A stretch of DNA of 64,000 nucleotides from Tillandsia leiboldiana (taxonomy: Eukaryota > Streptophyta > Magnoliopsida > Poales > Bromeliaceae): positions 1 through 64,000 of the forward strand of contig JAQNDB010000562.1 in NCBI GenBank assembly GCA_029204045.2, given 5' to 3'. Position numbers and translations under genes: made by a program. Below the pieces are notes generated by a model. The model had not been told where the DNA came from. It ran no database searches and saw nothing but the letters and a program-made list of their open reading frames with translations. Shown here one piece after another: positions 1 through 11,700 of this stretch; the stretch's first letter is position 1, and the number at the start of each line of letters is the position of its first letter.

Positions 1-860
1 GGGCCCTTGTCTCGAAAAAACTGATCCGTGCGCCCATCTTCTGACCTTCTAGGGTTTCTCTAAAGGGTTGGCTTGACCCTCAAGGACAAAATTCGCGCGA
101 CAGCACCGGTCCTGCTGAGTACTCTCGCTCTCAATCGGTCCCCCCCCCCCCCCCCGATTTGACCCTTCCTGCTTAAAACATCCGCTACTACACTTGCTTT
201 TCCCGGGTGGTACTGAATGGACAAGCCGAGTCCTTCAGTAACTCCAACCAATGTTTCTGCCGCAAAATTCAAATCCTTCTATGTGAACAAAACTTAAGAC
301 TCTGGCGGTCCGAAAACACATCACGATGACTCCAAAGGTGGTGTCTCCAAAGCTTTAAAACGAAACGACTGTTGCCAGTTCCGGATCGTATGTCGGCAGT
401 TCCGCTCACCTTCCTGTGATTCCCGTTGCTGGCACAATGTGCCCCAAAAAGTCCACTTCGCGAAGTCAGAACTCACATTCTTTAGATTTAGCAAACAGCT
501 TCTGGTCCCTGAGATTCGGAGAAAAGTTCGTAAGTGCTCCTCGCAGTTGATTGGAGAGGTCATCAATCCCGGACTTGTTCTTCACTGTAACATTGTTTAT
601 CTCCCTATAGTCGATGCGTAGGCGTAGACTTCCGTTCTTCTTTTGCACGAAACGCACGGGTGCGCCCCAAGGTGACACACTCGGCCTGATAACCCTTTAT
701 TCAGAAAACTCCTTGTTGTGCCTTAGATTCCCTCAGTTCCGCGAAAGCCATTCCGCAAGCGCCTAAATGATAGGTTGCGTGTCTGGTAGGAGCTCGAAAG
801 ATAGGATGACCTCTCGCCCGGGGTATTCCCGACAATTCAGTCAGGAGGATGGCAGAAGAA
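1..860 (-). pseudogene. RE1 pol remnants (protease-RT linker, RT, RNase H)
   Basis: Fragmentary pol on the minus strand. Around 600-680 the RT N-terminal block SPWGAPVRFVQKKNGSLRLR followed by IDYRE is readable; around 150-270 the end of RNase H (YHPGKASVVADVLSRKG) is readable. Between them, two stretches present in the intact RE9 pol are absent: the RT centre with its catalytic aspartates, and much of RNase H. The segment 690-860 aligns with the RE9 protease-to-RT linker but is shifted by small indels. No frame is open across the region, so it is a dead copy. A run of about 15 C near 139-153 lies at a decayed junction. Confidence 0.8.
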
Positions 861-2426
861 ACCCCTACCACGGGGTGTCAGTGAACGACGTAAAGGGTCG
901 AGTCGCTAGGCTCGCTGAAACCAAGTAGCTATACAACCGCCGGATACCTCGTGAACCAGTCCCCGCCCAGCACCTCGTCGTATTCCTGCCTCCCGACTCA
1001 AAATTCCCAGTCACGACGACACTGGTCCGCACGCCACCCCAGCCGGCGCTGAGCAGTCCGCAACAAAGTCTCGCGATGCGTCGGGGTGCCCCAGTCATAC
1101 CGCCCAACCTATACCAATGGTCCCTTAAAAGTCCAAACATCCAACCCGACGATGAGGAAAACAAGCCACACAAACGCCCTCACAAGGCTCCGAGGGGTGC
1201 CAACCAAACAGGCTGGGTTACTAACTACCATAACTTCCCCTCCAAAAAAAAAAATGAACTCACCTGTCACCGACACAGACCGCTCCCTTCCGTCCCCAAC
1301 ACGGGACACTTCTACCCGTCACCAACACGGGCCACAAGCTCGAGCATATCCACCAACCCGGACCACCCGCTCCGACTATCCATCCTACCGAGGCGACGGT
1401 CAAGACTAACGTTAGGTTTCAGCTCTAAGACCTACCACAAGGTCTACCCCACAGAAAGGGCTGCGTACAGGGCCTCCTAGCCGAAGGTGACCAGTACCAA
1501 AACTCCGAGTAGTCGCCAGATCCCCCCCTTGACTCACCACCAGCCCCAAAAGATCACAATCCACAACGCTCCCAACCAAGCCTCAAGGCTATGCGTTAGT
1601 CATGGGAAGCTGGCGACAAAACCCACAAGGTAGGGTCCTACTTCCGTCCCGGCACCGACGGGGTGCGACGCTCCAACCTGCCACTAGCTCTCGGTCCCAA
1701 ACCGTTGCCCCACCCAGCACCGGCATCTAATTGAGCGGTAAACTTCTAGACCAACAGCGACACTCCCAACTAGAAGAAAAATCTAAGCTCGAGGTCCGTT
1801 CAGCAAAGACCTCCAGGTACTGAAGGACTATCCATCTAAAATCTAAGGGTCGGAAGAAGACAAGCAACGAAAACAGCGAGAAGAACCGTGTCAAAAGTTG
1901 CCTAGGTTCACTAAACACACTCGAGGGATCACACGCCAACCCACCAGCAGGACAACCAAACCGACGCACTTGTGCAGAAAACGGGAACCCAACCCAAAGC
2001 TTTACCCACACAACCCCACCAAAAGGAGCCACCCGTGAACCCATCACGACGATCTCTACAATCGTCGCAGTGTCTACGGTGAAAGGCCGAACCATGGGTA
2101 ACAATTATAGGGGAAGAATCCTCACTCCCTCCCGTACCTTGCCCATGGTGCAAAAGGGATCGACCGACTACCCGCTGTAACTTAACACCAGAAACACCAG
2201 AAGGTACATGTTTGGACAAACGGCTATCCAGTTACTCATGACCGACAGACGGCTGACAAACCAACAACCCCCGGTGGGTTGTGCTACCCACCCGAGCGAT
2301 ATCGGGAAAAGAAACCCAATAGTCCCCGCACTCTCGCATCTGTTGCCGCAGGAGCTAGTTTTTCGCGGCCGTCGACGTCGTCGTATCTGCCTCCGCGTCC
2401 CCGGCCGATGATCTGGTACGGGCCAT
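861..2426 (-). pseudogene. RE1 gag remnant
   Basis: The gag start is recognisable: the ATG complement is at 2424-2426 and the first residues read MARTRSSAGDAEAD, close to MVRTRASAGDEGAD at the start of RE9 gag. The similar N-terminal helix (LLRQQM) follows a premature stop. Further left (861-2330) the sequence has gag-like composition but no continuous frame, and I could not place a capsid motif or zinc knuckle with confidence. Family assignment rests on position between primer site and pol and on the N-terminal match. Confidence 0.6.
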
Positions 2427-2626
2427 ATCTGTACACACACAACAAGAGTCAGCTCTAGACTTCACTTACAAAACAACGAACCACCTAGCGAGAGAAAAGG
2501 ACTCGGACTCTTCCCCCCCCTCGATCACTCGCGTTCTACCTTCCTATGCCCTACCCATTTCATTCACCTGTAGGCAAGTGAGGTATCCCCACGGATGTCG
2601 GCACAAACTATTGTGATTGAAAGAAC

Positions 2627-2639
2627 GGCTCTGATACCA
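2627..2639 (-). promoter_or_regulatory. RE1 primer binding site (tRNA-iMet)
   Basis: The minus strand reads TGGTATCAGAGCC, complementary to the 3' end of initiator Met tRNA, 7 nt inside the 5' LTR end. This fixes RE1 orientation and identifies 2647-5787 as its 5' LTR. Confidence 0.9.
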
Positions 2640-2763
2640 TTTAATCTGTCACGCCCCGGGGGGTTTGTTTTAGCGGAAATGATTCATAAAAGTCAAACAT
2701 TTGACGTGTAAAATTTTTTGTAAAAGCGAACCCCTCTTCCCCGGCGCATGCCCAGACCCGCCA

Positions 2764-2809
2764 CACATACAGGGTCACTCTGCAACGGACAGAGTCTCCC
2801 CTGTATGTG
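2764..2809 (-). other. U5 hairpin of RE1 LTR
   Basis: Two nested perfect stems: CACATACAGGG (2764-2774) pairs with CCCTGTATGTG (2799-2809), and inside it ACTCTG (2777-2782) pairs with CAGAGT (2790-2795). Homologous hairpins with different but still paired bases occur in RE9, RE12 and RE6 LTRs. Confidence 0.75.
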
Positions 2810-4317
2810 CACGGCGTAGCATTCAGTACATGTTCCAACATACACAACCATTCAATCACAACAATTATTAACATACAACCAGCATTCTAACTTATTTGAA
2901 ACGTATGGCCGATCAGTTTGGAAAGGATAAATCCACAGTTTTAAAAGGAGCGCCTACCCGGCGCTTACGTTTTGAAAGCGAGTTTCAAAATCAACATAAA
3001 ACCACAAGGTTTTGAAAACGGTGCCCACCCGACACCAAGTTTTGAAATCCCTTTTGCAATCCATAAATCCACAGGGTTTTGAAACCAGTGCCCACACGAC
3101 ACTTCGATTTTAAAAACGGTTTTCCGCAATCTTTTCTTTTGCTTTTGCCTTTTTCATTTTCAAATGGCCAACAAGATTAAAAGGGAGAGTAACGCATAAG
3201 AGGATAACTAAATGCAACCCATACCGACATCCACGCCGACCCCACGAGGGTATCGAGAACCTCTCACATAACTACAATGTAAATGAAATGCAAGAAAGAA
3301 AAGGAAATACAGTCCAGGGTCCCCAGCGACCCAGCTCCTCCTGTCCCGTCCTCACCACCGCCTACGTCTCCCCCCGTCTGAACCCTGTCACGAAGTGGGA
3401 AGTCAGTGACGTAAAAGTAGTAGAGCAGGAGAATATAATAAAACAAACAGTGAAGACAACCGGAGCAACCACCCTCTCGAGGAAGAAGGCAACCTGTACA
3501 CCTGTATCCTGTAATACCCGGCCACGTCGGACAACTAAACCGACGGCCCATACCGTACCTGCAGAAACCTGACCACGTCGGACAACTAAACCGACGGGTC
3601 GCACCGCTCGCACCTCGGCACCTCAAACCCCACCACTAATAAGGGGCCCCACTACGTCACCTCGTGGGTATACACGGGTCATAGACCACTTTTCCGGAAA
3701 AGCGCACCCTTTGCGGTGGCCAAACCGCGGGTGCGCGTGTTGCAGCCTCGAGCCAAGTAACCATAACCACCATCATGTCAGCATCATAATATATATAACA
3801 AGAGTAATGCGGCAAAGTGTATAATCAAAAGCAAAACCGTAGCATATGCGATGAAAAGTAACCCGCTATCATGTATAATCAAAAACGAGGTAATAATACG
3901 TGCGCTCGAAGGTAGCCAGCTAACATATAGCTATCAAAAGGAGAACGACCGTCGGAGACCGACGCTAAACACTATGAAGAACCCACTAACATGCATAAGC
4001 TATCACCCATCACTATTTAACCCCAGTACACTTAGAATAGACCCCGTCCAACATGATAGAGTTAGATGCTAGGACAAAGAAAATAAAACCCACTACATAA
4101 TAAACCTGATCATAACGACATTACGCATAAAGGGATTCTAAGGGTGTACCCACCTGAAACGTGAAGAAAGTGTGTGGAAACTTCAGTTAAAATGCTCCCA
4201 CCCTGAGCCCGAAAAGAACTACAGTAAGAAGTATCGTTAATAACATCGTCGGGGTCAAAAACACTCAAAAAACGGGGCGAAACGGGCCAAAAACGGAGCT
4301 TCTGGGCTCTTTGGCTG

Positions 4318-4720
4318 AAGGCTGGTGCACGGTCCGGGCGTGGACCGGGTTTACAGCGTCGGCGGTTGCGCCGCATGCGCCGGGTGCACGCAGGAAGCGT
4401 GCACCGCGCATCCTGGGCCGGGCCGGTGCACGACACGAGCGTGCACCGGGCTCACGGCTACTGGGGCCTGCGGTGAGCACCGGGTGCACCCCGTAGCGTG
4501 CACCGCACCCGAGCGGGCCGGGCCGGCGCACGAAAGCGTGCGCCGGGTCCGCGGCTCGGGCTGCCGATGCGTGCGCCGGGTGCACGCCTGGAGCCTGCAC
4601 CGCGCACGGTGTGCAGCCCGGCGCACGGTTTCGTGCGCCGGGTCTGCACCTCCGAGGCTGCGGGGCGTGCGCCGGGTGCACGCCTGGGCCTGTGGACCGC
4701 GGCCGTACGGACAGCACAGT
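4318..4720 (-). repeat. GC-rich degenerate repeat in RE1 LTR leader
   Basis: A 400-bp stretch built from imperfect repeats of GTGCGCCGGGT and GCGTGCACCG-like units. RE12 has the same kind of block at 61430-61795. Just right of it (about 4795-4850) a GGCGGCGGC-containing unit of about 27 bp is present twice; RE12 keeps a similar pair near 61896-61945. Confidence 0.6.
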
Positions 4721-5787
4721 GAGCCCTAGTTTTCGCGTTTTCTCTCCGTTTTCGCTCCCGTGCGACTCCGGCGACGACCCCGCGAGCATGGTAGCGGCGG
4801 CGGCGGCCTCCCGTTTAACAACGGCGGCGGCGGCCTCCCGTTCGGCAACACGCCTCGCACGCAACACGAAAAGAAAGAGAATCTTATACCGAAAAGATAA
4901 CCAGGAAGACCCGAACCGCTCACCTTGTTTTCCCGCCGGTGAGGGAGAAAGGAAGAGGATCGTCCCGCTCTCTTTCGCCGGGTTCCGCAGGGCGTGCGAT
5001 CGTCCTTCCTTCTCCTCGTCTCCGTCTCGGTTCCTTACGCCCTCGGTTGAAAAGAGAGGAAATATGAATCGGGGTTTTTCCCCTTCCCTTTCTTATGGGG
5101 GCCGCCTTAAACCCTAGCCGTCAAGAGAGAAACCAAGGAGGGAAAAACCCTACGACCCCCCCGATTGTAAAGAAACCCTAAAATTGCCAAAATAAAAACC
5201 GACGGCTAAGATTGTCTCAAAAAGCGTGTCAAACGCTCGCACGGATCCCGGAGCACACAGAAAGGGGCCCAAACTTCAAAAATTTATTCTGGGAGATCCG
5301 GGAGTCGGAATTCGAATCCGATCGCGTCTCCGTTCACCGTTTTGCGAGCTCTAGCACCAAAAATTATCCGCAAGTCCCGATGATCAGCCCAAAAATTCTC
5401 GAATTTCTGCCCCACCTTAGTCAACTAAAAAAAATATTAAATTAGGACCCTAAACGAAAAACCGAAAGGTCGAGGTACCACCCAAAAGATAAAATAACCC
5501 ACTGACATAAAAAAATGAAAAGTCCGATCGCCTCGAAATGTGTACCAGCCACCTAGCACGGATTCCGATGCACCACTCAAAGCAAACGCTTTGACCCCCA
5601 TTCCGGGAGATCCGTAAGTCGGAATCCGAATCCGTTCGTTTTGCCGCCCTCCGTTCTTCGAGCTCAAACGCAAAAAAATACTAGCGGCCCCGGTCAGTCC
5701 ATTGCCGAAAGCGGTGAAAAGTTTTCCTACCAGTCCTGTCAAAATAAAAAGGGGGTATACAGGGTAAGGGAACGCCGGGACTCTACA

Positions 5788-8666
5788 TGTTTCCACCGGA
5801 GTTGACTTGTATGCCGCCGGATAGGGAGGTCGAGTTTTGGATTGACGTAGTCCCAGGAACTGCGCCAATCTCTAAGGCTCCTTACCGGATGGCACCGGCT
5901 GAGTTGCGAGAGTTAAAGGCGCAACTTCAGGATTTAATGGATAAAGGCTTTGTGAGGCCAAGTGTATCGCCTTGGGGAGCGCCGGTGCTATTTGTGAAGA
6001 AGAAAGATGGATCACTTCGACTGTGTATTGATTATCGAGAGCTGAATAAAGTGACCATCAAGAACAAGTACCCTTTGCCGCGCATCGATGATCTATTTGA
6101 TCAGCTGCAAGGGTCTTGTGTCTTCTCCAAGATTGACTTACAGTCTGGTTACCACCAACTGAAGGTGAAGGCCGAGGACATCCCGAAGACGGCATTCAGG
6201 ACGCGGTACGGGCATTATGAGTTTACCGTCATGCCTTTTGGATTGACTAATGCCCCTGTTGCTTTTATGGATTTAATGAATAGGATTTTTCGGCCATATC
6301 TGGATCGATTCGTGGTGGTGTTTATTGATGATATCCTGATCTATTCACGGAGTGATGCAGAGCACGAGGAGCATCTGAGGATTGTGCTGCAACTTCTCTG
6401 GGAAAAGAAGTTGTATGCCAAACTATCTAAGTGCGAATTTTGGCTTAGAGAGGTCACCTTTTTGGGGCATGTGATCTCCGCCGCAGGAGTGACCGTGGAC
6501 CCGGCGAAGATTGAGGCAGTCCGGGATTGGCCTCGACCAACGACGGTATCTGAGGTTCGCAGTTTTATGGGCTTAGCCGGATACTACCGTCGGTTTGTGG
6601 AAGGTTTTGCGAAACTTTCCACACCCCTCACTCGTCTGACTCGTAAAGGGATTAAGTTTATTTGGAGTGAGGATTGCCAGAGGAGCTTTGAGGAATTAAA
6701 GAACAGATTGATGTCGGCTCCTATCCTTTCCCTCCCTATTATGGGGAAAGGATATGTGATTTATAGTGATGCATCGCACAATGGACTTGGATGCGTGCTG
6801 ATGCAGGAGGGTAGAGTGATCGCGTATGCCTCTCGGCAGCTAAAAGATTATGAAAAGAACTACCCCACCCATGACTTGGAGCTTGCTGCAGTGGTTTTTG
6901 CATTGAAGTTGTGGCGCCATTATCTGTATGGGGAGCACTGCGAGATTTACACAGATCACAAGAGCTTGAAATACTTGTTCACACAGAAGGAGCTCAACTT
7001 GAGGCAACGCCGATGGTTAGAATTATTAAAGGATTATGATGTGGATATACTCTACCATCCCGGCAAGGCCAACGTGGTTGCTGATGCCTTGAGCAGGAGA
7101 GCAGTGCAGAGCTTATCTTTGATGATCACCGATCAGGCGCCACTACTTGAGCAGATGAGGCGGTTAGAGCTAGAGGTTGTATCCCCTGGGGTCTCTGCGC
7201 GACTTATGACTCTAGTCGTACAGCCCACTCTGTTGGACAGGATTCGGGAGAGACAGAGTGAGGACCCCCACTTGTTGAGGGTTCGAGAGCAGAGTCAGAC
7301 GGACTCGGCAGGGGATTTTTCAGTTGATGCTTCGGGAGTACTTCGGTACAGGGACCGAGCTTGCATGCCCATGGATACAGAGATTCGAGAGCAGATCTTG
7401 AGGGAGGCCCACTATACACCTTATACCATCCATCCTGGGGGGACTAAGATGTATAGGGACCTCAAGGCACAGTTCTGGTGGAACGGGATGAAAAGAGACA
7501 TTGGGAGGTTTGTAGCACATTGCTTAATTTGTCAGCAAGTAAAGGCTGAGCATCGTGTACCTGCTGGCAAGTTGCAGAGCCTCCCAATCCCTGAATGGAA
7601 ATGGGAACATGTTACCATGGATTTTGTTACCGGGTTGCCGAGGGCACAGTCAGGAGCAGACGCGATCTGGGTAGTCGTGGACAGACTCACCAAATCCGCT
7701 CACTTTTTACCGGTACAGGTGACTTGGCCACTAGACCGACTGGCACAGCTGTATTTAGATGAGGTAGTGAGGTTGCATGGCGTGCCTACCTCCATTGTAT
7801 CTGATCGAGATTCGAGGTTTGTTTCGCGCTTTTGGAGGAGTCTACAGGCCACTTTGGGGACGCAGCTAAGTTTCAGCACGGCTTTTCACCCACAGACAGA
7901 CGGACAGTCAGAGCGGACTATACAGATTCTTGAGGACATGCTCCGGGCTTGCACGCTAGACTTTGGAGGAGGATGGGTGCGACACTTATCACTGGCAGAG
8001 TTTGCGTACAACAATAGCTTTCAAGCGAGCATCCAGATGGCTCCGTTCGAAGCATTGTATGGACGCAAGTGTCGTTCCCCACTTTATTGGAGCGATGTGG
8101 GTGAAAGACGGACTTTGGGTCCAGAGTTGTTGCGAGAGGCAGAGGATAAAGTCAGGATAATCAGGCAACATCTTCAGACAGCTCAGAGCAGACAGAGGAG
8201 CTACGCCGATGTGCGGAGGCGAGACCTTGAGTTTGGGGTTGGAGATCATGTCTTTTTGAAGGTTTCGCCTTCAAAGGGTATCCGGAGATTTGGGATTCGT
8301 GGGAAACTGAGCCCTCGTTATATTGGACCTTTTGAGGTATTGGAGCGCATAGGGCCAGTTGCCTACAGGCTTGCACTCCCCCCCAGGCTTGCTGGTGTTC
8401 ACGATGTATTCCATGTATCGACCCTGAGGAAGTATGTTCATGATCCGTCACACATCATCGATTTCACCCCACTGGAGATTGCTGAGGATCTGAGCTTTGT
8501 TGAGCGGCCATCGAGGATCTTAGACCGCGAGGTTAGAGAGCTGCGCAGCCGGGCCATCCCTTATGTGAAGATCCTCTGGAGCGGTCGTGATGAGCGCGAG
8601 GCTACCTGGGAGCTAGAGTCAGCGATGTTGGATGCTTACCCCTATTTGTTCGAGGCCCCGGCTTGA
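5788..8666 (+). pseudogene. RE2 pol fragment: RT, RNase H, integrase, chromodomain
   Basis: About 958 codons are open without a stop. In order: the end of the protease-RT linker; RT with the catalytic FIDD box at 6321-6332; RNase H with SDASHNGLG and the end motif YHPGKANVVADALSRR; integrase zinc domain (H-x-H, then HCLICQ); integrase core with MDFVTG, SDRDSRF and DGQSERTIQ supplying the D, D, E residues; GPVAYRLALP and HDVFHVSTLRKY; and a C-terminal chromodomain-like end (EATWELE). This layout and the Met-tRNA primer of related copies fit a Tekay/Del-type chromovirus. The apparent Met start at 5787 is an artefact of the RE1 LTR junction; the true frame began upstream. The fragment itself has all catalytic residues, so decapitation by RE1 is what killed it. 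Confidence 0.9.
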
Positions 8667-8678
8667 GGTATGGCTTTT

Positions 8679-8712
8679 GTTTCGAGGACGAAACTCTTTT
8701 AGTGGGGGAGGA
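8679..8712 (+). promoter_or_regulatory. RE2 dyad and polypurine tract
   Basis: GTTTCGAGGACGAAAC (8679-8694) is a 6-bp perfect stem with a 4-nt loop. It is followed at once by the plus-strand primer tract AGTGGGGGAGGA (8701-8712), ending at the first base of the LTR. The same pair is at 26746-26781 in RE5. Confidence 0.85.
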
Positions 8713-11700
8713 TGTAGTATTCTGGTTTTCCCCGTACAGTTTTTCCGTTGAATCCACTGTGTAGAACACCTAGTGTTGGTGTGTCTGGCCCATGGTGCAT
8801 CAAAGGGGTGCCACAGATGGACCCTGTGTGGTATTTTAGCTGATTTGGTCTTCGGCTGTGTTTGCTGAATTTTAGAGAAGGAACTGGGCCAAACGGAGTT
8901 CGGATTTGGATTCAGCACGGAAAAATGCTTGAAAACGACTATTTATTTGTCGAATTTGGAGTCCGGATGACCAAATGCGGGCTTCCGGAAGTTTCGGGGG
9001 ATTTCCGGTGCATGGGGGTGCTCCGTGGACCGGACAGTGCCACGTGGCGGCCCATTATTGGGCGGCTCACGTCGCTCGGTCCACGGAGGAGGCGCGGCGG
9101 TGCATGGACCGCGCGGGTGGCCGCGTGGCGCTTCCGGATTGGAGGGAGCACGCGGCGCGGTCCAGGGAGGTTGGCGCGGGGCTCGTGGACCGGGCGCACG
9201 ACACGCGTCGCCGGCTGGTTGGGTGGTCCACCTGGACTCGGTCCACGCGTGCCCGAGGCGGTGCCTCGGGGCGCAGGCCGGTGCAGGGCCACAGTGCGGC
9301 TGGTCGGCCGCACATGGCCCGCACTCGAGTGCGGGCCACGTGTCGGCCGGCCAGCGGAGGGGTGCATGCACCGCCTCCAGCGCACCCGGGCCACGTGGCG
9401 GGCGGCCAGTCGCCCCGCATGGCTGTTTGCTGTGCGGGGGACACGTGGCCGCTCCAGGGAGTTTCGAGCGGTCGGACGGCCCCCCGTCCGACCTGCTTTG
9501 AGGATTCGGGCGCCCGAAAGTGGCGCCCGAATCCGACAAGTAGAGGGGGGGTTGGCAGCCTATATAAAGGCCTTTTGGGGGGCCCTTTTGCTCACTTTCT
9601 GTGAGGATTTCCACAGTGAACCCTTAATGAAAAATCTTCCTCTACCTGAAACCCTTCTTGTCGCTCACTCCTGAGATTTTAGGAGCGCGTTTTTCGAGGT
9701 TGGTCATTTTCCGGCGCGGCGCAACACTCGTTCTTCCACGACCCGTTTCGTCCCTTCGCAGTGTTTAGGCTCCCCCGGCTCACCCCGACCTCCGATTCGG
9801 GTGATTTTTGCGCCGTTGGACTCTCGACAGGTAGGGCTTCATTTTTGATATTTTGAGTAGCCCCTGGTTTTCATGTGGATTTTGAGTGTCCCGAGCTTCT
9901 TTGTGACCCATTTTTCCTCACGGAGTTTTGGACAGCACCTGCTTGATTTGGCTATAACTTCGCGCTCAGGCGACGGATCGAGGCGATTCAAAAGGCATTT
10001 CTCATCTACATCTCGCGAGGAATCTCCTGGAATTTTCTCAGATTTTTTTGAATATTTTTTGAAGGTGGAAATCTCCTTTCTCTGTAACTTTTGGTACAGA
10101 AATTCTGCACAGTTTTGTTTGGGGTGTTCCCCTTGCCAAATTTGTATCTCAGCAAAGGAAGCTCGGTTTTGAACGTGCAGGTACTCGTTTCGACGGGTTC
10201 GTCGCAAGGAACGCGATGGTATTTTTATTAGAATTTTCTGAGCACCCTTCGCAGGTGAAAATCTGAGATCTTTGGATCGGTAATTTTGGGACAGATTTTG
10301 TGATGTTTGAAGGACTAAAATTATGTATGTTCTTCTTGGAGGTTTGGCACAACATTGCGGTGAGTTTTGGTGCGAGCGTGGGTTTTCGCATTTGGGACAG
10401 GATTTTAGCGCTCGAGGTGGGTACCGTTGTTAACCTCTTATTTTGAACAACCCACTAGGCATATTGGAGCTTGTATTTTGTAATATGGCCAACATACTAG
10501 TAAAAATGAACAGAGCATGCTTAATGAAAAGAAAAGGGCTCACGATTGATACTTGTATCTTTAGAGGACTAGACACTAATAAATGGTAATAACCGGCTAA
10601 ATCCGTTTCATACTTAATGTTTATTGAAGGACTTATGCATGTGTCTAAATCAGCTTATGGTAGGTTAATATTTCGGATATTTTAACCAAGGCATAATGTA
10701 AGAATTGGAATACAAAAATTATCTTGCTTAGTAAAGGACTTTTGCATGTTTAAATGGTCACCTAGTTAGGCCACCTTTTTCTGCTGAACTATCATGCTGG
10801 AATTGACTTAGGAGAAACCATGATTTCATTTTCTCCAGTTATCTTGGCATAAGGGGATGTCATGCCCGGGTTAGGGCAGGGGCTGGGATAGAGTAGGCAG
10901 ATACTGGGATTTCGGGACAGGCAGGCTGTGTAGGCAGGGTATTGCGGCGATCGCGGATTTTGGGCGATTGACCGGACAGTTGTTGTTGCATCAGATCGGG
11001 GAAGGGATTTGGGCTTTCTTTTTAGTGGATGGACCTGTTCCATTTAGATCAGTGTCATGATCCAGTCTTGCGGACTTATTTTTCCTTGGACACTTATTAC
11101 TCAGGCATTATGCTCGTGTGGGTCGCTCCCCTCGAGTGCCACTCCGGAGTGCGCGTTATACAGACTTGAGTCTTTGAGACTCCTATCCCCTATCGGTGTT
11201 ATGCGTAGGCTGGCATACCCGATTTGGCAGGCATCACAGGCAGTACCAGTGTATACTGGGGTATAGATTGGTTTGGTCAGGCAGGCTTTGATATTCTGAT
11301 GCATACATTTAGCTATCTTTTAGCCGGGCATGTAGAGGCATATTAGTGGTATTTTTATCAGTATCCATGCATAAAGTTTACCACATTATTCTTTTCGCCT
11401 CTGGTAGTCCTAGTGGGCAGGTACGAGTTGAGGTTTACCCACTAGGGGAGGCTACTGTTTTTATAGTAGTTCTCACCCCCACTCTTTTTCCCTCTTCTTT
11501 TCCCCTTTGTTTTGCAGAGTCCTCTGCGGGAGTTGCGGGACCCTCTTCCCTGGACCGAGGTAAGAGGATCGTTGACTAGCTAGCTGTTTTCCCCTGACCC
11601 TGAGGTTGATAGATTTGGATGTATCCCCGGTACACTCAGACGGTTGTACTTCCTTTTATTTTGGGTCTGGCTTCGGCCAGCTGGATGTATTTTATTTGGT

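Larger units (their letters stand above)
1..5787 (-). mobile_element. RE1: decayed Ty3/gypsy element, 5' half
   Basis: Minus-strand element whose 5' LTR (2647-5787) lies at the right and whose body runs off the left edge. The order 5' LTR, Met-tRNA primer site, gag start, protease, RT and RNase H remnants is correct for Ty3/gypsy. The LTR has TG...CA ends and borders RE2 pol at 5788, so RE1 inserted into RE2; the expected duplicated target would be TGTTT at 5788-5792, with its partner outside the window. RE12 at the right edge is another copy of this family. Seen directly: LTR, primer site and coding remnants. Inferred: order of insertion. Confidence 0.85.
2647..5787 (-). repeat. RE1 5' LTR (3141 bp)
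   Basis: On the plus strand it starts TGTCACGCCCCGGGG and ends CTCTACA, so on the minus strand it begins TGTAGAG and ends CGGGGCGTGACA. Same family as the RE12 LTR at 59749-62904, with related U5 to RE9. It contains a strong U5 hairpin (2764-2809), AT-rich U5 with repeated TTTTGAAA-type blocks (2940-3130), and a very GC-rich leader segment (4318-4720). No coding is expected: open frames here follow from GC-rich sequence and low stop frequency. Confidence 0.85.

Noticed and set aside
139..153. Poly-C tract as a functional signal
   Set aside because: A homopolymer at a decayed junction in a dead element; not seen in RE12, and length could be an assembly artefact.
1076..1480. 134-codon plus-strand frame in RE1
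   Set aside because: Antisense to a decayed gag with low-complexity composition and no motif.
4265..4867. Long Arg/Ala/Pro-rich frames in GC-rich LTR segments (also 8862-9674, 20162-21454, 27325-28236)
   Set aside because: They lie in LTRs, overlap on both strands, consist of repeat units and show no domain; stops are simply rare in such GC-rich DNA.
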